From contig OX442317.1 of assembly GCA_949358305.1 (NCBI GenBank), positions 13,758,991 to 13,822,990 of the forward strand: a stretch of DNA of 64,000 nucleotides. The letters run 5' to 3'. Positions 1 to 11,063 of this stretch are shown in pieces. The stretch is from Strigamia acuminata (Eukaryota; Arthropoda; Chilopoda; Geophilomorpha; Linotaeniidae). A program made the position numbers and the translations under genes. The notes beneath the pieces were generated by a model. The model did no database searches. It was not told the origin of the DNA and saw only the letters and a program-made list of their open reading frames with translations. Position 1 is the first letter of the stretch. Each line of letters starts with the position of its first letter.

Positions 1-3000
1 GATGTTTGTGCTAAGTCAACTGTGATGTCAAATGAGATCAAAAGTTTATTCTTTCAAATCATTGCTTGGATGTTGCTAAAACTTACATTAAAGCTTTCTA
101 CTAAGGTTTAAACACTATTTCAGAACATTCAGAGACATTGGTCTTGTGATGTTTGTGCTAAGTCAACTGTGATGAGATCAAAAGTCTATTCTCCAAAATC
201 ATTGCTTGGATGTTGCTAAAACTTACATTGAAGCCTTCTACTAAGGTTTAAACACTATTTCAGAACATTCAGACACATTGGTCTTGTGGTGTTTGTGCTA
301 AGTCAACTGTGACGTCAAATGAGATCAAAAGTTTATTCTTTCAAATTATTGCTTGGATGTTGCTAAAACTTACATTGAAGCTTTCTACTAAGGTTTAAAC
401 ACTATTTCAGAACATTCAGAGACATTGGTCTTGTGATGTTTGTGCTAAGTCAACTGTGATGTCAAATGAGATCAAAAGTTTATTCTTTCAAATCATTGCT
501 TGGATGTTGCTAAAACTTACATTAAAGCTTTCTACTAAAGTTTAAACACTATTTCAGAACATTCAGAGACATTGGTCTTGTGGTGTTTGTGCTAAGTCAA
601 CTGTGATGAGATCAAAAGTCTATTCTCCCAAATCATTGCTTGGATGTTGCTAAAACTTACATTGAAGCCGTCTACTAAGGTTTAAACACTATTTCAGAAC
701 ATTTAGAGACATTGGTCTTGTGGTGTTTGTGCTAAGTCAACTGTGATGAGATCAAAAGTCTATTTTCCCAAATCATTTCTTGGATGTTGCTAAAACTTAC
801 ATTAAAACTTTCTACTAAGGTTTAAACACTATTTCAGAACATTCAGAGACATTGGTCTTGTGATGTTTGTGCTAAGTCAACTGTGATGAGATCAAAAGTC
901 TATTCTCCCAAATCATTGCTTGGATGTTGCTAAAACTTACATTAAAGCTTTCTACTAAGGTTTAAACACTATTTCAAAACATTCAGAGACATTGGTCTTG
1001 TGATGTTTGTGCTAAGTCAACTGTGATGAGATCAAAAGTCTATTCTCCCAAATCATTGCTTGGATGTTGCTAAAACTTACATTGAAGCCTTCTACTAAGG
1101 TTTAAACACTATTTCAGAACATTCAGACACATTGGTCTTGTGGTGTTTGTGCTAAGTCAACTGTGACGTGAAATGAGATCAAAAGTTTATTCTTTCAAAT
1201 TATTGCTTGGATGTTGCTAAAACTTACATTGAAGCTTTCTACTAAGGTTTAAACACTATTTCAGAACATTCAGAGACATTGGTCTTGTGATGTTTGTGCT
1301 AAGTCAACTGTGATGTCAAATGAGATCAAAAGTTTATTCTTTCAAATCATTGCTTGAATGTTGCTAAAACTTACATTAAAGCTTTCTACTAAAGTTTAAA
1401 CACTATTTCAGAACATTCAGAGACATTGGTCTTGTGGTGTTTGTGCTAAGTCAACTGTGATGAGATCAAAAGTCTATTCTCCCAAATCATTGCTTGGATG
1501 TTGCTAAAACTTACATTGAAGCCGTCTACTAAGGTTTAAACACTATTTCAGAACATTTAGAGACATTGGTCTTGTGGTGTTTGTGCTAAGTCAACTGTGA
1601 TGAGATCAAAAGTCTATTTTCCCAAATCATTTCTTGGATGTTGCTAAAACTTACATTAAAACTTTCTACTAAGGTTTAAACACTATTTCAGAACATTCAG
1701 AGACATTGGTCTTGTGATGTTTGTGCTAAGTCAACTGTGATGAGATCAAAAGTCTATTCTCCCAAATCATTGCTTGGATGTTGCTAAAACTTACATTAAA
1801 GCTTTCTACTAAGGTTTAAACACTATTTCAAAACATTCAGAGACATTGGTCTTGTGATGTTTGTGCTAAGTCAACTGTGATGAGATCAAAAGTCTATTCT
1901 CCCAAATCATTGCTTGGATGTTGCTAAAACTTACATTGAAGCCTTCTACTAAGGTTTAAACACTATTTCAGAACATTCAGAGACATTGGTTTGTGGTGTT
2001 TGTGCTAAGTCAACTGTGATGTCAAATGAGATCAAAAGTTTATTCTTTCAAATTATTGCTTGGATGTTGCTAACACTTACATTGAAGCCTTCTACTAAGG
2101 TTTAAACACTATTTCTAAACATTCAGAGACATTGGTCTTGTGGTGTTTGTGCTAAGTCAACTGTGATGAGATCAAAAGTCTATTCTCTCAAATCATTGCT
2201 TGGATGTTGCTAAAACTTACATTGAAGCCTTCTACTAAGGTTTAAACACTATTTCAGAACATTCAGAGACATTGGTTTGTGGTGTTTGTGCTAAGTCAAC
2301 TGTGATGTCAAATGAGATCAAAAGTTTATTCTTTCAAATTATTGCTTGGATGTTGCTAAAACTAACATTGAAGCCTTCTACTAAGGTTTAAACACTATTT
2401 CAGAACATTTAGAGACATTGGTCTTGTGGTGTTTGTGCTAAGTCAACTGTGATGAGATCAAAAGTCTATTCTCCCAAATCATTGCTTGGATGTTGCTAAA
2501 ACTTACATTAAAGCTTTTTACTAAGGTTTAAACACTATTTCAAAACATTCAGAGACATTGGTCTTGTGATGTTTGTGCTAAGTCAACTGTGATGAGATCA
2601 AAAGTCTATTCTCCCAAATCATTGCTTGGATGTTGCTAAAACTTACATTGAAGCCTTCTACTAAGGTTTAAACACTATTTCAGAACATTCAGAGACATTG
2701 GTTTGTGGTGTTTGTGCTAAGTCAACTGTGATGTCAAATGAGATCAAAAGTTTATTCTTTCAAATTATTGCTTGGATGTTGCTAACACTTACATTGAAGC
2801 CTTCTACTAAGGTTTAAACACTATTTCTAAACATTCAGAGAAATTGGTCTTGTGGTGTTTGTGCTAAGTCAACTGTGACGTCAAATGAGATCAAAAGTTT
2901 ATTCTTTCAAATTATTGCTTGGATGTTGCTAAAACTTACATTGAAGCTTTCTACTAAGGTTTAAACACTATTTCAGAACATTCAGAAACATTGGTCTTGT

Positions 3001-4015
3001 GATGTTTGTGCTAAGTCAACTGTGATGTCAAATGAGATCAAAAGTTTATTCTTTCAAATCATTGCTTGGATGTTGCTAAAACTTACATTAAAGCTTTCTA
3101 CTAAAGTTTAAACACTATTTCAGAACATTCAGAGACATTGGTCTTGTGGTGTTTGTGCTAAGTCAACTGTGATGTCAAATGAGATCAAAAGTTTATTCTT
3201 TCAAATTAATGCTTGGATGTTGCTAACACTTACATTGAAGCCTTCTACTAAGGTTTAAACACTATTTCTAAACATTCAGAGACATTGGTCTTGTGGTGTT
3301 TGTGCTAAGTCAACTGTGATGAGATCAAAAGTCTATTCTCCCAAATCATTGCTTGGATGTTGCTAAAACTTACATTGAAGCCTTCTACTAAGGTTTAAAC
3401 ACTATTTCAGAACATTCAGAGACATTGGTCTTGTGATGTTTGTGCTAAGTCAACTGTGATGAGATCAAAAGTCTATTCTCCCAAATCATTGCTTGGATGT
3501 TGCTAAAACTTACATTAAAGCTTTCTACTAAGGTTTAAACACTATTTCAAAACATTCAGAGACATTGGTCTTGTGATGTTTGTGCTAAGTCAACTGTGAT
3601 GAGATCAAAAGTCTATTCTCCCAAATCATTGCTTGGATGTTGCTAAAACTTACATTGAAGCCTTCTACTAAGGTTTAAACACTATTTCAGAACATTCAGA
3701 GACATTGGTTTGTGGTGTTTGTGCTAAGTCAACTGTGATGTCAAATGAGATCAAAAATTTATTCTTTCAAATTATTGCTTGGATGTTGCTAACACTTACA
3801 TTAAAGCCTTCTACTAAGGTTTAAACACTATTTCTAAACATTCAGAGACATTGGTCTTGTGGTGTTTGTGCTAAGTCAACTGTGACGTCAAATGAGATCA
3901 AAAGTTTATTCTTTCAAATTATTGCTTGGATGTTGCTAAAACTTACATTGAAGCTTTCTACTAAGGTTTAAACACTATTTCAGAACATTCAGAAACATTG
4001 GTCTTGTGATGTTTG
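1..4015. repeat. AT-rich tandem satellite, block A
   Basis: Head-to-tail monomers of two main lengths, 147 and 140 bp. The first two run 1-147 and 148-287. The long form carries a 7-bp segment (GTCAAAT) between two ATG triplets, and the short form lacks it. Linked differences separate the types (TTTATTCTTTCAAAT in long, TCTATTCTCCCAAAT in short). Single-base and two-base deletion variants occur. A block of about six monomers repeats with a period of 854 bp: marker CCG at 668 and 1522, marker GACGT at 311 and 1165. There is no coding frame. The block continues left of the window and is cut at 4015 by an LTR element. Confidence 0.97.
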
Positions 4016-4312
4016 TGTTGCGAGCAAGAACGCAACAAAAAGGATCTGGAGATTTCACGTTGTTCATCTTCTGAAAGAAAGAAAAGGCTTTTTAATTTTG
4101 TTGTCAAGTTTAGATAGATTTTTAACACATATCTGACATGCCCAGTTGGTTTGCCGCTTTGTTGTCACGATCCTGGTAGTTCAAGAGGGTTGTCACTTCG
4201 CCTGCCACACCTGGAATGTTTGAAAGTTGTGTTTTTAGTCTTTTGTAATTAATTTATGTGTCTTTTTCACGTTTCTGAGTTATTTCTAGTATTTGTAAGT
4301 TCTCTCCTGTTT

Positions 4313-4378
4313 CCAGTTCACTTGCGAAGGAGATAGGCGTGCATCGGCAAGATGGCCGCCATAGCGCAAGTGAACTGG
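4313..4378 (+). promoter_or_regulatory. Perfect 14-bp inverted repeat in the LTR enclosing a YY1-like palindrome
   Basis: The arms CCAGTTCACTTGCG (4313-4326) and CGCAAGTGAACTGG (4365-4378) are exact reverse complements with a 38-nt loop. The loop contains AAGATGGCCGCCAT, two opposed ATGGC cores resembling YY1 sites. The structure recurs in the 3' LTR at 11361-11426. Function is inferred; it could be a promoter element or an RNA stem-loop. Confidence 0.6.
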
Positions 4379-5310
4379 GAGATGGGAAGAACCTGAAATA
4401 AGCACAATTGTAGTTTTTGGTGCTTATTTTGCTTGTGATTTAATTTATACTAACTTGTATTGGTGTTTAAGGTAGTCCACAGGTGTCTTGGGTCGCTGGA
4501 TGGGCGTTGGACATCGTTTGTGAGCGTTTGCGAGCGTCGGGCGTGAGCGTACGCCTTGCGACGCCTCTCGTGGTCGTGTGGGTCCTGCAAATGAGTTGAA
4601 TTGGTCGGGTTTCAATGCCCAAGCACTGGGAAAGCTGTACTGACCGTTCTAAGACGCAGATCCATCGTTGAGAAGGCCTGTGAGTCGCTCGCGACCTTGT
4701 TTGGCTCCATTCACGTCATTTTAGCAGTTGCATGGTCGCCATCTTGGATTTGGTGCTGCACTGTTGCCCTGTTATTATTTCTTTTGGGGTTTTGAGGAGA
4801 CCTGGACATAGGGAATATTTACTAGTTATTGTTTGTATAAATTACCAATATTAAGGGTTGTTAATCTAAGCTTTTACCTTTGTTATTGTATGGTTGTTAC
4901 GGGTTAAGGTTTGTGACACTTTGCGCCCTCTTTTGGTGGCAATTGGGGTTTGGGCTCAGCATTGTGTTTTGAGTGCAGTTAATGTTAGTTTTAGCCTTTG
5001 AATTATCTGTTAAGTTTAAGTGAAGTGTTGTTTGCACAGGTCATACTGTTTTCAAGGTGTTAGGTTAAGTTTTGCCTTTATTTATGTTAAGTTTGACATC
5101 TGTTGTCTATATACGGAAACCTTGTTGGCACTATTGTTATTATTCAAATCTGTATTGTTTGGTCACTGACATTTATTGTAATCAGGTGACCAGTTGTTAA
5201 GAGTAGGTTGCTAAAGAAGCAACTCAGTTGTTATCAGTTGTTAAGTATTAAAGCCAGTTGATGTTTTTCCTCCTTCTTTGGATAAATTATTCCTGGGTTT
5301 ATTTTACTTC

Positions 5311-5316
5311 AATAAA
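5311..5316 (+). terminator. Polyadenylation signal in the LTR
   Basis: AATAAA in TTCAATAAACAGG on the sense strand of the element, duplicated at 12359-12364 in the 3' LTR. It supports the plus orientation of the element. Confidence 0.5.
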
Positions 5317-5607
5317 CAGGATGACTTGTGAGTAGAGAGCTTTGCCTGCTCTCCTCCTCCCTGGGAGCACAGAATTTCTACCCAGCAGCTAAAGAGGTTT
5401 TGCCAATCACTTCATCTAAATGCAGTTAGGCCTAGTTTCATGCAGTCAGGCCTAATCCTTCTTCAAGTTAGGCTTGGGCTCAGAGAAAGGATTTCAGCTT
5501 GTTTCATCAACCACTATACAGTCTCGGGCGGTTTCCAGAGTTTGGTGACCAATTCGCCAGTCCTCCCCTGTGAGATCCAAGGTTGTTTGCTACAGGGAGC
5601 TGTTTTT

Positions 5608-5632
5608 TGGTACCGTGATTCCAGGATTTCGT
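5608..5632 (+). other. Primer-binding region, BEL-like
   Basis: TGGTACCGTGATTCCAGGAT begins 13 nt after the 5' LTR and continues TTCGT. The BEL element in this window has TGGTGCCGTGACCAGGAT followed by TTCGT in the equivalent place. The two differ by one substitution and a two-base insertion and remain identical past the usual 18 nt. TGG at the start matches the CCA end of a tRNA. I do not assign the tRNA. Confidence 0.65.
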
Positions 5633-8340
5633 GCACGTGTGTACAGCGCGCATGGAAAAGAGGTCATTTGGATGTTCAGCAAGTGATTCAAGTGGGTTGG
5701 TGCGTGCCAGTTGGTTCGTTTGTACGGCTGGTTCCGTGAGCGGCCGGCATCAAGTGCGCACGCCAGAGAGTCACGTGAGAGCGGCCATTGACGTCCTGAG
5801 TCTGCCAAGTCAAACACAACGCAATGTGCAAGTTGAACAGCTACAGCCTGAAAGAAGAAGAACATTTTTAGTTATTAAAGTGTATTTTTGGTGGGCTGTT
5901 TTCTGGGTTTTTGATGTGTTCCTTCTGGGGGGAGGGGAAGTGTGCTTTTTTGTATTTAAGTTAGCGTTTAAGTTTTGCACTCCATATAACTGCTTAAAGC
6001 AGGGGAGTTTCTGTTTGAATTAAGTTAGAATTTAGTTTTGCCTTCCTGTTGTTGAGCTTGTCCAGGAGGTGTCAGTGTGGTGTGTACGAGTCAAGTCAAG
6101 CTGAGCGGGACAATGCAATTGTCTTCAAGGAGCTTGTGGTTGCAAGGTCGCATCATGTGGTTGGCACATCAGGACGATGAAGACGGCTGGACAGTTAGCG
6201 GTGCAAGCGGGTTGCTGGTCGGTGCAGACAAGTCAAATAACAAGTCACGCTCCAGTCAACTGAGCATTAACGCCAAGTCGTACGGGAAGGTGGACGCCTG
6301 CCGTCAGGGCAGAAAAGAAAGAAGACAAGCTTTGCTTTTATTAGTTTAGAAAGAGGTTTGTTAAGATTGAGAGTTTTATCCAGGTGCTTTTGCGGTGTTT
6401 GGTTTTTTGGTTTTGAAGTTGATACAGGCAGTTATGTTTAACGTTTTACTGTGTGAGCAGACTCGGTGCTTTGCGTGGGAGCGACCTGAGAGTATGGTCC
6501 CCTGGCTCAAGCAATTTGAGAAAGAGCCACGCTCCTGAATTTTCGAAATAAGTTTGGTTATAATATTTTTGAAAGGCTGTAAGCACTTGGACACTTCTCT
6601 CAGTCTAAAATTTTGTTTGCTTGTGTTTGAAGTTCTTTCTAGCTTTAAGAGTTGATTAAGTTTTGAGGTCAGGTCTATTGTGAACTGTTAGGTTGACTGA
6701 CGGCAGATTGGCCATGTTTGAGGCTGATGAGAAGCGGTCCCGCGCTCGTTTGCTTGTTCTTTCGGTTGTGGCAATCGAGTGGTCGCTCCTTCTCCCCTAC
6801 TACACTCAGCCAGTTATATTGGGTTGCGTGGGAGAGTGGAGGCGAGGGATCCCGTCTCAATGGCCGCCGTGTTTGTCCGCCAGCCTTTCAGTGGACTGAC
6901 CACATGGAAGAGTGCGTTTTGATTGTATTTTGGGGGACTTCCGTATTATTTAGTTGATTGTTTAAGCAGGTGTTAGTGTGTGAGGTTTTTCAGAAGAACC
7001 TGTGCGTGGGTTGAGATAAGATAAGCCACACTAGCTGTTTAATTAGAGAAAGCGGAAATTTAGGAATCAGTCCTCCATTCAGTCTCGTTTGTGATAAAAG
7101 GTTTTTGAGAAGTTACTGCTAAGAATTTGTAGATGTTCCCACTTCCAGCGTGTTGTACCTTTGTTTTAGTGCGTTCACAATTGGTTAGGAAGTTTGGATG
7201 CGTTACTGGGTTTGTCATTATTTTCTCGGGGTAAACCTTTTAGTTATAAGTTAGTTCAGAGTTTTGGGGAAAATTGCTTGTTAAGTTCGCAGCCACCAAG
7301 CGTCTTTGCGAGGGCGCTTGTAGATCAGTTGGGTGGGTACCCCCCTTTTTGGAAAGTTAGTTACTGCATGTTGGGGCTTGTTCAGGGTGAAACGATCGTC
7401 CATTAGGGTCAGTCTTTCAAATTCGAGACAATTGATGTTAGTAAGTGCAGTCTCCACCTTGCACATTGTGTGGTTGGAAGGGGTATAAGGGCGCTTAATT
7501 GATCAGATCAGGGTTGTAAGAGCATTTTTCGAGACTCCAAAGTTGTAGAATTAGATATTAGAGGTTAACAGTCTTTAAATTTATTTTTTATTGAAAGTTG
7601 TCTTTATAAGAAATAGAAAGTTACATATTCGGGTTTTTTTTTGTGCGATTAGTTAACCTGCTTGTTCGAGCACCCATTTGGCGCTTAGCCATTTGCGGTT
7701 GGCGGAGCAGAGTGCCGCGTTGACGAATGGAACAATGGTTGGTCAGCAAAGCCAGCGAGAGAGGTAGTGTTTGAGGATGTTTTAGAATTTCATTTTTGGA
7801 AAAAGAAACGCAGCACTTCTCTCTCTTTTGAAGACTTGTTGTTCCTGCGGTTTAAGTTAAGATAGTTTTCCGAATTTGTTTCTTAGGGAATTTAGTTGTA
7901 GCATAGTTAAGCAGTCCACTCACAATGGATTCCAGTGTTGTCCCACACTCAGTTCTTGGATACATTCTGGGACTGGGGTTCAAAGAGCCAAGGCCTATTG
8001 CCTTGCAGTCAGAGTGGCAGTAGGAGAAGAAAGAGGACAATAAGCCCCGTTGGTTCGGATTAAGGTTAGAAAGAGCCAAAGAGAGATAAGTCTTATTTGT
8101 CAAAACAGAAAAGAGAGGTTGTTGAAGTACGCCGATAGGGCGGGGCATTCGTCAGTCAACCCTCAAATTCCCAAAGCTGCCTCGTGACGTTGCAATGTGT
8201 AACGTGATAAGCATGTGAGATCTCGTTACAAGAGTCGCGTTGGATAGGGAATTAGCATTAACATGTGAGTGTTGAGTTAACGGTCACTTGCATAGGTTCA
8301 TTTTGCACTGCTAACCAAAGTCAGTCGAACTGAACAATAG

Positions 8341-8476
8341 AAAAAGGGCTTTAGTCGGTTAACAGTTGGTCCGTCGAACCCCGAGTTGGAAAAAAGGTTT
8401 TAGTTGGTTAACGGTGGCCCAACAAACCCAAAGAAAAAGGTTTTAGTTGGTTAACGGTGGCCCAACAAACCCATAG
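8341..8476 (+). repeat. Three direct repeats of 43-49 bp
   Basis: Units at 8341-8389, 8390-8433 and 8434-8476, each A-rich then TTTTAGTTGGTTAACGGTGG and CCCAACAAACCC; the first copy is diverged. They lie immediately upstream of the hairpin array. Confidence 0.8.
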
Positions 8477-8494
8477 AAAAAGCATTTAGAGAGT

Positions 8495-8677
8495 CTTAAG
8501 CGGATGATAGTTAAGTCAGTCAGGCTTAAGCAATTAGATGGTCTTAAGCGGATGATAGTTCAGTCCGTCAGGCTTAAGCGAATAAGAGGTTTTTTAAGCG
8601 GATGATAGTTAAGTCCGTCAGGCTTAAGCGAATTAGAGGTTCTTAAGCGATTGATAGTTTAGTCTATCAGGCTTAAG
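8495..8677 (+). repeat. Four tandem hairpin units (CTTAAGC...GCTTAAG)
   Basis: Units at 8495-8530, 8543-8578, 8593-8628 and 8642-8677, spaced 48-50 bp. Each is bounded by inverted CTTAAGC and GCTTAAG (left arm TTTAAGC in unit 3). Inner bases also pair in part: TGATAG with CTATCA is perfect in unit 4 and imperfect in the others. They could be RNA recognition or packaging structures of a non-autonomous element; that is inference. Confidence 0.7.
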
Positions 8678-11063
8678 CAAGCACTTTTGTGCAAGCATTA
8701 GGGTTAGTGAAAGGTTAGGAGCCCAGAAGCAGAGTTCTTTCACTTTCTCGGTTGTTCTAGGACAGGGTACACTCGCCCTTAGTGACAAGGTGCGAGTCCA
8801 ACAACCTTGATGTGAGAAAGGGCCAGGGATTCTATATTCTTTTCTCTTTTAGGCAGAGCCACGCGTTTTTTTTGGTTTAGTTTCGTATACTTACTCAAGG
8901 TGCATGGGGTAAAGTTCTTGAGGGTCCTCGTCAGTCGGGGCATGGTTTCGGTCTCGCGGGGGATGGAACGGAACTGTTTTTTGGGCGTGTTGGTTCTCTG
9001 GTGGACACTCGTGTTATTGGACCCAATACACGAGGAGCTAATCGGTTTTAGAGGGTGAACTTCATCACCATACTTTAATTCCTGTTGCTCACGTTCTCCT
9101 GAGCTTCTGAGCACTGTTCAACTTTCGGTCTTGTCCATTGCTCGTCCGAGATGGGCAGTAAACTTTGCCTTGGTACTTAGATTGTGCAAGGAAGTCTTCT
9201 CCTCCTTTGGATCCGGGTTTCTTTTTGCCTATGCATGAGATTGAGTCAGTTAATTCGTCAGATGCGTCAAGCATTGGGAGATGTGCGATCAAAGTTGAGT
9301 GGATCGCAACTTGTTTTCACGCCCCCTCCTACCCAAAGTTTTGAGCAGAGAAGCACAAGTGTTTTTGGCTGAACACAGGTGCACAAGTTTTTTGGGGTTC
9401 ATGAGAGAAAAGGGCAGAGGTTAGAAATGAAGAGTAAGTCGTGATTTCGAGTCCCCTTGGGCTAGCTTCCAATAGGAGAACGTAGAGGCGACGATATAGT
9501 AGAAATTAGTAATTAGCCTTTTTTGTTAGTGTTTGATTTCGGAGCTTTTTGCGACGAGTCTGACGGTCACACGACCATGGGGTTGAGGTTAGTGGCGTAT
9601 CAGATACTCGCGGAAGTCTTCTGAGATAAAAGCTTAGTTAGTCAAAGGTTAGTTAATTCATAGTTTATACCTTTAAAAGGTGGGTTTCTCTCACAAAGAA
9701 ATTCACAGATGTTGTTTTTTTTCGACCTTTTCTGGCTCCGGCATTAGTGGTTTAAACGCCGTGGCAGCATTCTTCTTCTGTCGGGAGGAAAATGGGTTAT
9801 GATAGGAAGGAAGGTTTAGCTGAGATGTTAGCCAGAGAGAAGGTCGAATGAGGAGAAAGCATTGAGGATAATTCGCGGTGTCAGGGGATACCCCTAGTTT
9901 TTCGTTAAAAAAAAGGAATTATGTGTTGTGCGCTCTTAGATTCAAATTTTTGGCTTGTCTTGTGTTAGTTTAGCAGAGCCCTGCTTGTAGTGGAAAAAAA
10001 TTGAGAAAAGATTTTGTACTACTAGTCGGGTGGGGCACGATTGAAGTTACTTGTCTTAAATTTAAGTGGCCGCTTCTCGTTGTGAGAGTTCTAGAGAGGT
10101 TTGAATGAAGATTTCACTAAGGGAGGGGTTTCGTTTTCTGCAATGTCAACAGGTAACTGTTTTTTAAAAAGTGAGCACAGTTTTCTTGATTTTTCAGGTG
10201 TAGTTAGACTGGGGGTGTGTTCTTTGACATTGCGTATTATTGGTTCCAATTGTTATTTTGGTTCATTACACAGTTTAGTTTAGTTCTTTCTAGTGGAAGA
10301 TATTTAGTTTAAAGGAAATTGGGCACGAGTTTATCTTTGCAGTGAGTTGCCGCCTGAGTGGACGGTCGCTGGCTTGGCTGGTTGTTTATCATCAAGTCGT
10401 GAGTTGATCGCCTGTTTAGGTTGGTCGCTTGGCGTCCCAACGATGAATTGGTTGTTTTTTGCTTAGTTAGATAGGAATCTGCTTTAGCTTTCTGCGGCAT
10501 TTTCGTTTCAGTTTGATGTCAACTTTGGCAGGCTTCCTGAATGGATCAATGGCTGAGCTCAGGTGCTTGCGTAAGTCGGTGTCTTTAGGGGCGAATTTTG
10601 TCTGAGGATTCAAACTACCTCTTAAAGGAAGTGTATGAGAAGTCGGTTCGTTAGTTTAGCTTTAAGGTTATTTGTGGTTTAGTGGTGTCTTGTCGTTGAC
10701 TGACCCCATTGGTTGGGGGTCTCAGTTTCCCAAAGTTGACTGCAGGTCAATCTCTATGGGAGAGACAAGCTCTTTTTTTTGTGATTGTTAGTCGTTTCTT
10801 TGTATTACGAGTTGCAGGTTAGAGTCCGGTTATTTTGCAGTATGTCTAGGATCTTCTCGTTTCAGGGGACCCGCTCCTGTTCATGTTAATGTATTGTTAA
10901 CAGAAGAGTCAATATATTTTCGATTTGGGAAAAGGGGTTCTATGATTCGTTGTGGATTCTTGCCAAGGGATATAGGCATGGTGAAAGTCAGTATGCTCGG
11001 TCTTTTCTTCATGAATGCGGTTCCTTCAGGGCGGCTGCTCTCTTCTTTTTTGGCCGGCAGCGA

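Larger units (their letters stand above)
4016..5594 (+). repeat. 5' LTR of the non-coding element
   Basis: A 1579-bp long terminal repeat, TGTTGCG...GCTACA. It holds a 14-bp perfect hairpin at 4313-4378, a YY1-like motif at 4734-4750 and an AATAAA signal at 5311-5316. A 64-codon frame inside it also appears in the other LTR, and nothing suggests it is a gene. Confidence 0.93.
5595..11063 (+). other. Non-coding interior of the LARD-like element
   Basis: About 5.5 kb with no gene. All frames are short and none resembles gag, protease, RT or integrase. Structure present: three 43-49 bp direct repeats at 8341-8476 and four hairpin units at 8495-8677. The last 30 bases before the 3' LTR are pyrimidine-rich followed by GGCCGGCAGCGA, with no polypurine tract. 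The remainder shows nothing I can identify. Confidence 0.75.

Noticed and set aside
1-4015. Regular repeats resembling a CRISPR array
   Set aside because: The whole 140-147 bp unit repeats with no unique spacers, and the context is a eukaryotic satellite.
4601-4795. 64-codon frame with an identical copy at 11649-11843
   Set aside because: It is duplicated only because it lies in the two LTRs of one element; no domain or independent conservation.
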